A program made the position numbers and the translations under genes. From a virus: a stretch of 64,000 nt of DNA. The DNA lies in IMG/VR virus record IMGVR_UViG_3300046361_000034, positions 1-64,000 of that record. The stretch is one strand, 5' to 3'. The notes below the pieces were generated by a model. That model worked only from the letters and a program-made list of their open reading frames with translations, was not told where the DNA came from and did not search any database. Shown here in pieces: positions 23,921 through 32,789 of this stretch (positions within the stretch are counted from its first letter, which is position 1; each line of letters begins with the position of its first letter).

Positions 23921-24907
23921 ATGGAAAATTTACTAGTAGTAAAACAAATTGGTGCTATTGCAACTATTGCATCTATTGCCGAATTAGATGACATGATTGT
24001 TGGTGATTTAATTGCTGTTGGGGATGGAAGAGAAATTATTGGAGTAGGTTCTGCTGCTGCTGATTTAACCTCTCTTAAAGAAATTAAATTTATTACTAAA
24101 CTTGCTGATGGTAAGTTTAGAGTTTCTGCTCCTATTAATCGTTTTAATATTACTTCTTATAGTGAGCAATTATATTCTGCACCACAGAATAAGGTTGTTC
24201 GTATTGGTGGTATTACTGCATTATTGACTCTTAATATTCCTTCTACAGGCGAAGGTAATATTACAGTAAGAAATCTTAGTTATGATCATACTATTGCTAC
24301 ACAACGTATTAATGCATCTGTAACAAAAAATGCTAATGAAACTCCAGAAGCTTATGTAGATAGAGTAATAGCACAATTAAATACAGCTATGACTAATACT
24401 GGAAATGTATTTGCTACTGCTGCTAAAGTAATTGATGGTACTAATACTTTCTTAGGTATTACTTTTACTTGTGCAAATGAGCACGTAGATTTAGCTTTAT
24501 CTTTAGATGGAATATTTGCTGGTGTTGTTCCAGTAACAACTACTGAAGCTAAATGTGGATTAGGTAAAGGAACTGATATTCTTGCTATGGAAAAAGACTA
24601 TACTAAAAATCTTGGAAATAGTGGTTATGTAGAATTACCTGATTTATGGTATTCTGCTCCTAATCAAGTTGATAGTGCATTAAACTTTAATGTTATTACT
24701 CTTGGGTGGGATGGAATTGCGTCTACGGCTACTACTAATCGTCAAGTAGCTAGAAATACTATGACTTTTGCTGCTCCTACTGCAAGTACATTTGCAACTA
24801 TTACTGCATTTTTTCAATTAATTCTTGGAAATACATATGCAATGGTAGGAGGGGCTGAACCTGGTGATGAGCCTGATACTAATGCCATAGATAATGCTGT
24901 ATCTTAA
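23921..24907 (+). CDS. Structural protein (auxiliary capsid or tail-type)
   Basis: A 328-residue, strand-rich protein with GGITALLTLNIPSTGEGNI and the segment GKGTDILAMEKDYTKNLGNS, which I associate with structural proteins of Bacteroidota phages. Composition (Ala, Thr, Gly, few charges) is that of an abundant virion protein, and it has its own downstream terminator. The hydrophobic stretch near residues 280-310 ends in an acidic tail. An auxiliary capsid protein is the likeliest role, unproven. Confidence 0.55.
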   Translation: MENLLVVKQIGAIATIASIAELDDMIVGDLIAVGDGREIIGVGSAAADLTSLKEIKFITKLADGKFRVSAPINRFNITSYSEQLYSAPQNKVVRIGGITALLTLNIPSTGEGNITVRNLSYDHTIATQRINASVTKNANETPEAYVDRVIAQLNTAMTNTGNVFATAAKVIDGTNTFLGITFTCANEHVDLALSLDGIFAGVVPVTTTEAKCGLGKGTDILAMEKDYTKNLGNSGYVELPDLWYSAPNQVDSALNFNVITLGWDGIASTATTNRQVARNTMTFAAPTASTFATITAFFQLILGNTYAMVGGAEPGDEPDTNAIDNAVS

Positions 24908-24928
24908 AGTCTTTTTACTTATGATTTT

Positions 24929-24970
24929 AAACCTACTAATACTAACTAAGTGTTAGTAGGTTTTTTATTT
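24929..24970 (+). terminator. Intrinsic terminator
   Basis: AACCTACTAA and TTAGTAGGTT form a 10-bp stem around a loop of about 13 bases that can pair a little further (TACT/AGTG region), followed by TTTTTTATTT. It lies about 20 bases after the stop of the structural gene ending at 24907. Confidence 0.85.
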
Positions 24971-24986
24971 AACACCTAATGTACTT

Positions 24987-26114
24987 ATGATAACAATTCA
25001 AAATAATATATTCCTATTAAAAAGATTTAAAGATGATTTTGTTCTTTATAATAGAACTATTAATCTAACTACTTATACTTTATCTTCTATAGATTGTACT
25101 GGTATTGCTAAAACAATAGTAACTGCTACTTTAGTAGGAATTAATGATGTAGATTATATTACTAAAGGTAATATAGTTTTACCTATTCTTACTGATGGAA
25201 ATTATAGAGTATTTATGGGTGGCGTTAATGTATATTTTTCCTCTTGGAAAAATTATAGAACTAGACTTATTCCTTTAATAGAGAAAACTTTATGTTCAAA
25301 ATGTAATGATTGTGGTAATTGTAATGATTCTGATGAAAATTGTATTAGTAAAGAAGCTAAAGTTTGTTTAAGAAATCAAAGTCTTTTTAATTATATTCAA
25401 GTATATAATAATTTAATTAAACCTTTTACTTTTAATGCTCCTACTAAATTTAATACTTTTTTAGATAATTTTAATTCAGAAGCTATTTATAATAACATTT
25501 GTTTTATTAAAGAAGAATTATGTAAACAATTATTAGAAACTGATATTGATGGAAAAACTCACACAAATCAAGATTTATTTAATTATTTTATATCTATATA
25601 CTATTTAGGTTTATATTTATATGATAAGAGTTTTATTCCTACTTCAATTTTTACAAATGATGAAGTAATTGAAGAACTAGAATATCTTAAAACTATTTAT
25701 AAATACGATACTATTAAAAAATGTATTCTTAATTTAGGAATAAATGTTGATTCTCTTATAGAAATAATTACTTCTACTGAAAATTTAGAAGTTTATTATT
25801 GGCAAGATAATAATATTGAAAATACTATAACAGAAATATATCCTTTAATTACTCAAGCTTACTTAAATGGTAAAAGTGTTAAACCATTTAATGAGTTTAA
25901 TCAAGGTGTTTCTATTGTATTATCTAATATTGGTAGAATAGCTTTTGTAATAAAAGCTACACCATTAACTAATTTCATAATTGAGGACTCTTTAGGTAAT
26001 AATATAACTCATGAATTTGATGTAGACTATGTTACCTTATTATCTGCTGCTGTATTTGTAACTAAAGAATATCATTCTTATGGAACTGTAAACTTTAAAT
26101 TTAAAATCTTATAA
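24987..26114 (+). CDS. Structural protein with Cys-rich zinc-type cluster
   Basis: A 375-residue protein. Around residues 103-127 it has a dense Cys cluster (CSKCNDCGNC, then two more Cys within 15 residues) able to bind one or two zinc ions. The N-terminus is beta-rich and the centre is helical. It sits between a virion structural gene and the spike gene, and similar Cys-cluster proteins occur in this slot in Bacteroidota phages as far as I recall. It may link fibres or spikes to the virion; this is inference. Confidence 0.5.
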   Translation: MITIQNNIFLLKRFKDDFVLYNRTINLTTYTLSSIDCTGIAKTIVTATLVGINDVDYITKGNIVLPILTDGNYRVFMGGVNVYFSSWKNYRTRLIPLIEKTLCSKCNDCGNCNDSDENCISKEAKVCLRNQSLFNYIQVYNNLIKPFTFNAPTKFNTFLDNFNSEAIYNNICFIKEELCKQLLETDIDGKTHTNQDLFNYFISIYYLGLYLYDKSFIPTSIFTNDEVIEELEYLKTIYKYDTIKKCILNLGINVDSLIEIITSTENLEVYYWQDNNIENTITEIYPLITQAYLNGKSVKPFNEFNQGVSIVLSNIGRIAFVIKATPLTNFIIEDSLGNNITHEFDVDYVTLLSAAVFVTKEYHSYGTVNFKFKIL

Positions 26115-26116
26115 CA

Positions 26117-28015
26117 ATGGAGAATAGAATAAATGGTTTTAGTGTAACTACTCAATTGCCTTTAGACGATAAAGTGGAAGTAAAAAATATTGCACAGATT
26201 TCTACATTAGGTCTTAATAATAATAAAGCTTTTACTTATTATAGAAATATGGTAATACGTTGTTTAGAAGAAGGAGTATCTTATAGATGGCAAGAAATTC
26301 TTAATAGTGAGCAAGGACTACTTGCTTCTGATTATACTTATCCTGTTGGAAGTATTTGTATGGGTATAGATTATTCTAACAAAGTATATAATTTTGTATT
26401 AGTTCCTCCTATATTAAATATTGTATCTAATAGTTTAATTAGTACTATCGTTGGTGATACTCAAACATTAGAATTACCACAAACATCTTCTGTACCTAGT
26501 ATATATATTAATAATAGTTACTTTCCTACTTATGATGATTGGTTGAAAGCAAATAAACTTGCTAATAATAATATTCCTATTATTGCTTTTGATTATGTAG
26601 GAGAAGGTACTTTAGCTAAACCCTTTACTAATACAATTAGATTTGTTTTAAACTCTCCTTTAACTTTACCAACTATTACTTCTGATAGTGCTATGCAAAA
26701 TGGTATAGCTTATTTTATAGGTTCTGGTACTAGATTACTACCACAAAGAAGTGGACAAAAAATTCAAATACTTTCTAGTATATTTGGTTATACTTATGCT
26801 GGAGATTTTAGTGTTAGTGATTTAGATTTAGAAATAGGAGGTTATATAATTTCTACTACTATTGGTAAATTAATTGATATGGATAACCCTGCTCATTTTA
26901 GTAATAGTAATGTAGGGTATATTGCTGCAAAACTTACTATGTTAAAAGATAGTTTATTAGAAATACAAGGAAGTGGTTTTTGGAATAGTGGTAATTCTGT
27001 TAATTCAAGTACTTATATATCTGGTAAAACTCTTTATCTTTTTGGAGAAGGTGAAATTACTAGTTTACAAACTGATATTAATAAATATCTTATTAATAGT
27101 GGTACTACTTTTTTAAATAATCAAAATGCAGGATTTTTAACTTTTGAAATTACTTGTAGATTAACAGCACCTCAACAAGGTATAGTAAAAAATGAAGGAA
27201 AATCTAAAATAGAGTTTAGAGAAAACGCTTCTATAGGAAGTGGTACATTAACTTCTCCTATTAATCCTTTATTAGAGGCTATTAAAATTACTGGAGGTTG
27301 GGTTAGAGTATTTAATTGTTTAATTTCTGTACAATCTTTTGTAGATGTATTAAATCCTGATAGAGAAAGAGCAATAACATTAGATGCAGCTACTATAGAT
27401 TTAATAGATGGTCCTTTATTTATTGCAAGAAATTGTGAATTTAGGGGTCATGCTAAAAGATTTTTTGATAGAAAAGGTATTGCTGGTCGTCTTGATATAA
27501 GTAATTGTAATACCGTTTATTTTAGTACTGATTTATTAATAAATGGAGGAGGATTAATAACTTCTACTGGAAATTCTAATATATGGGGAATTAATAGTAA
27601 TACTGAGGGAAGTGTAGTATTTAATTCTAATGTATTTGAGGGTTCAGAAATTGATACTGTTAAAATAGACTTAACATTAGGAGGGTATAGAAGTGCTTAT
27701 AATATTATTGGTAGAGATATTATAGAATCTTTAAGAATCTTTCCTGATAAACAGGCTGCTATTATTGCAGGTTTACCTATAGGTGCTGCTTTTATAGTTA
27801 GAAGAGATATTACTAGTAATATTACTTTTGCCTCTTATCCTATAGGTACTGCATTTAGAATTGCTACTCAGTCTAGTCCTATTAGAGATTTTAGTTCTGT
27901 AGGCGCACCTGATAATAATGTTAATACTCTTTTTATTAAGTCTGCAGTAAATTTAGCTGCTTGGAATCCTGCAGATGGTGCTGTTCTTCATTACGAATAT
28001 CGAGATACTATTTAA
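26117..28015 (+). CDS. Tail spike / receptor-binding protein, beta-helix type
   Basis: A 632-residue protein. Its N-terminus carries the attachment-domain pattern VEVKNIAQISTLG, seen in fibre and spike proteins of Bacteroidota phages. Residues ~160-530 are a series of short strands and Asn/Gly/Ser turns, as in right-handed parallel beta-helix spikes (for example RFVLNSPLTLP, GRLDISNCNTVYFST). The C-terminal ~90 residues form a separate compact domain. Such spikes bind, and often cut, surface polysaccharide. No catalytic residues can be assigned with confidence. Confidence 0.65.
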   Translation: MENRINGFSVTTQLPLDDKVEVKNIAQISTLGLNNNKAFTYYRNMVIRCLEEGVSYRWQEILNSEQGLLASDYTYPVGSICMGIDYSNKVYNFVLVPPILNIVSNSLISTIVGDTQTLELPQTSSVPSIYINNSYFPTYDDWLKANKLANNNIPIIAFDYVGEGTLAKPFTNTIRFVLNSPLTLPTITSDSAMQNGIAYFIGSGTRLLPQRSGQKIQILSSIFGYTYAGDFSVSDLDLEIGGYIISTTIGKLIDMDNPAHFSNSNVGYIAAKLTMLKDSLLEIQGSGFWNSGNSVNSSTYISGKTLYLFGEGEITSLQTDINKYLINSGTTFLNNQNAGFLTFEITCRLTAPQQGIVKNEGKSKIEFRENASIGSGTLTSPINPLLEAIKITGGWVRVFNCLISVQSFVDVLNPDRERAITLDAATIDLIDGPLFIARNCEFRGHAKRFFDRKGIAGRLDISNCNTVYFSTDLLINGGGLITSTGNSNIWGINSNTEGSVVFNSNVFEGSEIDTVKIDLTLGGYRSAYNIIGRDIIESLRIFPDKQAAIIAGLPIGAAFIVRRDITSNITFASYPIGTAFRIATQSSPIRDFSSVGAPDNNVNTLFIKSAVNLAAWNPADGAVLHYEYRDTI

Positions 28016-28038
28016 TTTTTAATCTTTAATTTAAAATT

Positions 28039-29277
28039 ATGAAAAATATATTTAAAATCTTATTGTTGCTTTTTATAGCAACTGCTTCTGCACAAAATCC
28101 TATTAAATTTGACCAAAAATTACAATTTACTAATGTACCTACTTTTAATCCTTTAACCACTACTAAACCTGTAACAAGTTTAAGACAGTTATATATAGAT
28201 GTACTTGGTAATGTTATTAATTTACCTTATGGTAGTGGAGGTGGTACATCTACAGTACCTACTATTGCACAAGTTTTAATTTCTGGGAATGTTAGTAATC
28301 TTGGTCAATATATACAACTTAGACCTACTAATAATTTATCGTTTTCTCGTTTAGGAGGGGACTATATTTCAGTAGAAGGAAATGGTGATATACAAGGTGT
28401 TTATATATCTAAAACAGGAATAGATTTTAGAGGTACTCAATCTTTTGCTTCTACAATAAAATGTACAAATATAACACAAAGTTCTTTTTTAGAATTACCT
28501 AATACTACTGGTACTCATTCTTTACCTATTTCAGTTAATAATGTTTTTGCAGATATTAATGGTAATATTACAATTGCTGCTAGTGGTGGTACTGTTACTA
28601 GTGTTAGTGGTACAACTAATGTAATTACTGTAGCTACTGGCACAACTACTCCTGTTATTGATATATCTTCAACATATACAACTACTAGAGATGCTTATGC
28701 GGATACTAAAGTAGCAAATGACTTATCTTCTTCTACTACTGTTGCCCCTAGTAAAAGTGCTGTAAATATTGGATTAGGATTAAAAGCTGATATAAGTGGA
28801 AATCTTTCACAATTTTCTACTACTACATCAAGTGAATTAATAGGAGTATTATCTGATGAAACTGGTACTGGTACTGCCGTATTTAGTACCTCTCCTACTT
28901 TATCTAATCCTATTGTAGGTACACAAACTGTTAATGATAATTCTACTAAAGCCGCTAGTACCGCTTATGTGGACACTACTTATGCTCCTGTTACAGGACT
29001 TACATTCAATGGTACTAATATATCTTTAGATAAAATAGGAGGAAGATCTTATCTAGCTTATACACAAACTGGTACAATAACTTTTGCTGTATCAGGTACA
29101 CCAACTATATTAGGATTTGCTGTTTTGACTATTACAGCTAATGGTAGCCCAATAAACCCAGTAGGTGCATGGAAAAACATAGGTAATGATACTATTGTAA
29201 CTACAAATGGAACAGTTAATAGATTTATATTTACGCAAGTTGATGGAGAAATTTGGTATTCAGTAAAAGTTAATTAA
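28039..29277 (+). CDS. Fibre-like protein with N-terminal signal peptide
   Basis: A 412-residue protein starting KNIFKILLLLFIATASAQ, a clear signal peptide with cleavage before Gln in the style of Bacteroidota. The rest looks like a tail fibre: Gly/Thr-rich strands, the module SDETGTGTAVFSTSPTLSNP, and a KAASTAYVDTTYAP segment, both familiar from phage fibre proteins. A fibre with an export signal is odd, because virion parts normally assemble in the cytoplasm. It may be exported during infection instead. It precedes another signal-peptide gene by one base. Confidence 0.65.
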   Translation: MKNIFKILLLLFIATASAQNPIKFDQKLQFTNVPTFNPLTTTKPVTSLRQLYIDVLGNVINLPYGSGGGTSTVPTIAQVLISGNVSNLGQYIQLRPTNNLSFSRLGGDYISVEGNGDIQGVYISKTGIDFRGTQSFASTIKCTNITQSSFLELPNTTGTHSLPISVNNVFADINGNITIAASGGTVTSVSGTTNVITVATGTTTPVIDISSTYTTTRDAYADTKVANDLSSSTTVAPSKSAVNIGLGLKADISGNLSQFSTTTSSELIGVLSDETGTGTAVFSTSPTLSNPIVGTQTVNDNSTKAASTAYVDTTYAPVTGLTFNGTNISLDKIGGRSYLAYTQTGTITFAVSGTPTILGFAVLTITANGSPINPVGAWKNIGNDTIVTTNGTVNRFIFTQVDGEIWYSVKVN

Positions 29278-29278
29278 T

Positions 29279-31141
29279 ATGAAACATATATATAAAATAT
29301 TATTATTATTTTCTATTATTAGTTATAGTCAAAAAGCTATAACTATTTCTAGTATGATGAATGGTTTTAATCCTAGTACACTATCTCCTACATTATTTAT
29401 TAATCCTTATAAAGATGCTTTTGTATCTACGGTTGATAACAATGGAACTCGACAAAGAGGGAATATCATAAATAGTGCAACTGCAACAACGGGACAAGCA
29501 CTAGCAACCGCTGGTACTTTAGGAAGTAAACCCATATATAATGGAGAAGGATGGTTTTTTGGTGATGGAGCTGAAATGATTACAGGTACTTCAGCAGATT
29601 ATAATTTTATACATACTGGTAGTGATTTTGATATTTGGGCTACTGTATTTATATGTCCTACAGCTACCTCTACATATAATAGAGTAATTCTTTGTAATAA
29701 TGGATTTTCTAATACTGATAAAGGAATTCTGTTTAGAGCATCTAATAGTGGTACTAATCGACTTGAATTTAGGGTAGGAAATGGTACAGCAGCTTTTATT
29801 AGTTTAAATGGCGCTAATAACTTAACTGTTAATACTACTAATATAATTAGAGTTACTCGTTCTGGTTCTACTGCAACTATGTTTGTTAATGGTACACAAG
29901 TTGCTACACAAACTATTTCTTTAAGTCCTGGTGTAGGTAATGCTATCGGTGTAATGAATGTTTGTCAAAGTTTGGCTGCATCTGCTAATTTTTATTTAAA
30001 AGATATAGTAGTATTTAATAGGACTTTAACAACATCAGAAGCAATATCTATGAATAGTAGACGATTTCAGTCCATTACTCCTAGTCCTATTAATGTGTAT
30101 TTATTTGCTGGAGATTCTAATGCTGCTGGTAGAGGAGTTAATGCATCTATTGCTGGTGATTTAATAGGTAATATATCAGGAACATTTGCAGAATTATTTC
30201 CTAGTTATAATTATACTTCTTGGGCAGGTAAATTACTATTAGGCACAAATCAAACTATACCTACTGAAAATCCTTCTACACAACATGGTGCTGAAATGAG
30301 ATTTGGTAAATCAATGGGGGCAGTACAAGATAATTTTATTATAAAATATGGAGTAGGTTCTAATACGGTATTTCAACGAAATGATGGAGGGTTTGCTGAT
30401 TTTAATACTAGTACAGCTATTTCGTCATATAATAGATTTACAACTGCTGTAATTCCTCAAGCACTATATGATCTAGTTCATAGTTATAGAAGAATTCCTG
30501 TATTTAGAGGATTTATTTGGATAGAGGGTGCTAATGATGCTTTATTTGGTTCACAAAGTGCTACTTGGGTTAGAGTTGGTACAACTGCTACTATAACATC
30601 AACTAATCATGGTTTAGTTACTCAATGTAAACCTGGATTTTATAGTTCATCTGATACTACTCCTATCCCTTCAGGAGATTATCAAATAACTAAAATTGAT
30701 AATAATACCTTTACAATAACTGTTGTTAATTCCGGAGCAACTTCTGGCACTATATCTTGGACTGGTGGATATAATTATAAACAAAATACTTATAATCTTA
30801 TAAATAATACAATTGATTATATTCAAAATACAACTAAAAATCAATTAACAAATGGAAATGGTTATACTGTAAATAAATTAAGATTATTTTTTCCACAAAC
30901 AACACAAGGTATAGGAGCAGGTTTAAATGCGGATTCGTTTAATCAAGTTGTTGCTAGTCAAGTAGCGATGGGTACTGATTATTTAACTGATAATCCTAGT
31001 AGAAGTTCTAATGTTGTTGGTAGTACATCACAAAGTACAACTGGTTTTCCTATGCAAGATGGTGTACATTATGCTACTGCTGGTTATGATACTTTAGGAG
31101 GAAATATTGCTACTTATTTTATACCTTTTGTTAATGAATAA
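29279..31141 (+). CDS. Secreted LamG-like + SGNH esterase (sialate O-acetylesterase type)
   Basis: A 620-residue protein. Residues 1-18 (KHIYKILLLFSIISYSQ) form a signal peptide. Residues ~70-265 resemble a LamG/concanavalin-like sugar-binding domain (FDIWATVFICP, VFNRTLTTSEA). From ~275 a SGNH hydrolase follows: LFAGDSNAAGRG with nucleophile S280, FIWIEGANDALFG, and DGVHYATAGY with D594 and H597 of the catalytic triad. Such enzymes remove acetyl groups from surface sugars. It could modify the receptor polysaccharide, either as a virion enzyme or, given the signal peptide, from the host periplasm or surface. Catalytic residues are intact. Confidence 0.75.
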   Translation: MKHIYKILLLFSIISYSQKAITISSMMNGFNPSTLSPTLFINPYKDAFVSTVDNNGTRQRGNIINSATATTGQALATAGTLGSKPIYNGEGWFFGDGAEMITGTSADYNFIHTGSDFDIWATVFICPTATSTYNRVILCNNGFSNTDKGILFRASNSGTNRLEFRVGNGTAAFISLNGANNLTVNTTNIIRVTRSGSTATMFVNGTQVATQTISLSPGVGNAIGVMNVCQSLAASANFYLKDIVVFNRTLTTSEAISMNSRRFQSITPSPINVYLFAGDSNAAGRGVNASIAGDLIGNISGTFAELFPSYNYTSWAGKLLLGTNQTIPTENPSTQHGAEMRFGKSMGAVQDNFIIKYGVGSNTVFQRNDGGFADFNTSTAISSYNRFTTAVIPQALYDLVHSYRRIPVFRGFIWIEGANDALFGSQSATWVRVGTTATITSTNHGLVTQCKPGFYSSSDTTPIPSGDYQITKIDNNTFTITVVNSGATSGTISWTGGYNYKQNTYNLINNTIDYIQNTTKNQLTNGNGYTVNKLRLFFPQTTQGIGAGLNADSFNQVVASQVAMGTDYLTDNPSRSSNVVGSTSQSTTGFPMQDGVHYATAGYDTLGGNIATYFIPFVNE

Positions 31142-31165
31142 TATTATTAATCTAAATTAAATTTT

Positions 31166-31627
31166 ATGAAAAATTTATTCGTATTTATTTTGTTTTTATG
31201 TACTTTGATTAGTACAGCTCAATTACAAGGAACTATTACTAGAATTAAAGATGGTGATACTTATGTATTAACTGATAGTATTAAACATGGTACTACTATT
31301 AGACTAGCAGGAGTTGATTGTCCTGAGAAAAAACAAGAATATGGTGATAGTGCTGCAATTTTTAGTACTAGAGCTATACTTAATAAAGAAGTTTTAGTAT
31401 ATATAGATAGAATTGATATGTATGGTAGAACAGTTGGTTTTATAATTTATGGTAAAAATAAAAGTCTTTCAAGAGAATTACTTAAACAAGGTTTAGCATG
31501 GCATTATAAAAAATATAATAAATCTAGTTATTTAGCTTCATTAGAAAGAACTGCTAAAAAAAATAAAAAAGGATTATGGAAATCTTCTAATCCTATAAAT
31601 CCTGAAGTATTTAGAACTAAAAAATAA
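31166..31627 (+). CDS. Secreted thermonuclease (SNase family)
   Basis: A 153-residue protein with a signal peptide (KNLFVFILFLCTLISTAQ) and a complete staphylococcal-nuclease-like domain. D31 in KDGDTY, R46 and D51 in TIRLAGVDCPE, E54, and R88 in DMYGRTVG correspond to the catalytic Asp21, Arg35, Asp40, Glu43 and Arg87 of the family. It cuts DNA and RNA with calcium. Being exported, it would act in the periplasm or outside, where it could degrade incoming DNA of competing phages or clear debris (inference). It is the third signal-peptide gene in a row. Confidence 0.88.
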   Translation: MKNLFVFILFLCTLISTAQLQGTITRIKDGDTYVLTDSIKHGTTIRLAGVDCPEKKQEYGDSAAIFSTRAILNKEVLVYIDRIDMYGRTVGFIIYGKNKSLSRELLKQGLAWHYKKYNKSSYLASLERTAKKNKKGLWKSSNPINPEVFRTKK

Positions 31628-31660
31628 CATTATTAATTAGTAACTTTAAATTTTATATAT

Positions 31661-31867
31661 ATGAAAAATGTTTTTAAAAATTGGAAAACTACTTCTGCTG
31701 GTCTTTTATTAATCTTAGGTAGTGGTTATTCTCTTGTTCATTCTGTTATGACAGGAACACTTACACAGGAAACTTTTACTTTACAAATAGGAGGAATTCT
31801 TGGAGGACTTGGTTTAATTGCTGGAGCAGATGCTACTACTCCACCTACTACTCCACCTACTACTTAA
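31661..31867 (+). CDS. Putative holin
   Basis: A 68-residue protein with two hydrophobic stretches (SAGLLLILGSGYSLVHSVM and IGGILGGLGLIAGAD), a basic start (KNVFKNWK) and a Thr/Pro tail made of a 12-base tandem repeat (near 31836-31866). This size and layout, followed soon by an endolysin, fits a class II-type holin that makes holes in the inner membrane to start lysis. A perfect hairpin follows the gene. Confidence 0.6.
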   Translation: MKNVFKNWKTTSAGLLLILGSGYSLVHSVMTGTLTQETFTLQIGGILGGLGLIAGADATTPPTTPPTT

Positions 31868-31887
31868 AATTGATTAATTATTAATTT

Positions 31888-31914
31888 AAAGGGTAACTGT
31901 AATAGTTACCCTTT
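31888..31914 (+). terminator. Hairpin after the putative holin
   Basis: AAAGGGTAACT (31888-31898) and AGTTACCCTTT (31904-31914) form a perfect 11-bp stem with a 5-base loop. Only a short T-stretch lies in the 3' arm and no T-run follows, so it may pause or attenuate transcription between holin and the downstream lysis genes. Confidence 0.65.
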
Positions 31915-31930
31915 ATTAACTTATCTCCCT

Positions 31931-32269
31931 ATGGATTATATTGCTACACTTATACCATTAATAACTGCTATAGTAGGATTTTTAATGGCACGTTTATTTA
32001 AAAAAGATGATAAATCTGATGAAGAAACACAACAGACTTTAAAAGAAGTTAAAGATTTACTTGATACTGTAAATTTAAATCTTAATACTATTAAAATTAA
32101 TTTAGAACATACTGTTCATGATACTAGAGAATTACAAAGAGAGAGTAAAACTAGTATTACTAAGGTAAATAATATTGAAAAAGAAGTAGCAATCCTTACT
32201 ACTATTAATAATAGCAGTGTTAAAAGATTGGATTTACTTCAAGATATAGTAACTAAAAGTTTAAAATAA
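31931..32269 (+). CDS. Membrane-anchored coiled-coil protein in lysis cassette
   Basis: A 112-residue protein with one N-terminal membrane span (YIATLIPLITAIVGFLMA), a basic stop-transfer (RLFKKDDK) and a long coiled coil (LKEVKDLLDTVNLNLNTIK onward). In a lysis cassette this layout suits a second holin, an antiholin, or an Rz-like inner-membrane spanin. It sits between the putative holin and the endolysin. Confidence 0.55.
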   Translation: MDYIATLIPLITAIVGFLMARLFKKDDKSDEETQQTLKEVKDLLDTVNLNLNTIKINLEHTVHDTRELQRESKTSITKVNNIEKEVAILTTINNSSVKRLDLLQDIVTKSLK

Positions 32270-32287
32270 TAATTAAAAAATAAAGTT

Positions 32288-32782
32288 ATGACTCCAGAAG
32301 AATTTGTAAAAACATATCTTCCTTTTGCTAAAACAGTTGAGAAGAAAACAGGATTTAGTTATCTTATACCATTAACACAAGGTGCACAAGAAAGTGGTTG
32401 GGGTAAAAAAGCAGTAGGAAATAATTTCTTTGGTATTAAAGATACTGACGGAATAAATGACAATGAACAATTAATAATTACTACTGAATTTTCTAAAAAT
32501 GGAAATTTAAAATTTCCAATTATATTAAGTAAAGTTTTTAGTGGTAAATTATTCAAATACACTATTAAAGATTACTTTAGAAAATATGATTCTGCTGAAA
32601 TTGCTTTTACAGATCATATTAATTTCTTTTTAAAAAATCCTAGATATAAAGAAGCAATAAAATATAAACAAGATCCTGATAGATTTTTTATAGAAATTGC
32701 TAAAGCTGGTTATGCAACTGACCCTAATTATGCTACTAATCTAATTGCTGTTAAGAAATCTGTATTAAGACGAATTAAATAA
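32288..32782 (+). CDS. Endolysin, GH73-type glucosaminidase
   Basis: A 164-residue single-domain enzyme with the glucosaminidase signature: GAQESGWGKKAVGNNFFGIK with the catalytic Glu at E35, a DYFRKYDSAEIAFTDH segment, FFLKNPRYKEA, and the C-terminal AKAGYATDPNYATNL. It cleaves the glycan chains of peptidoglycan. There is no signal peptide, so it would depend on the holin to reach the cell wall. Motifs are complete. Confidence 0.9.
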   Translation: MTPEEFVKTYLPFAKTVEKKTGFSYLIPLTQGAQESGWGKKAVGNNFFGIKDTDGINDNEQLIITTEFSKNGNLKFPIILSKVFSGKLFKYTIKDYFRKYDSAEIAFTDHINFFLKNPRYKEAIKYKQDPDRFFIEIAKAGYATDPNYATNLIAVKKSVLRRIK

Positions 32783-32789
32783 TAAAATT

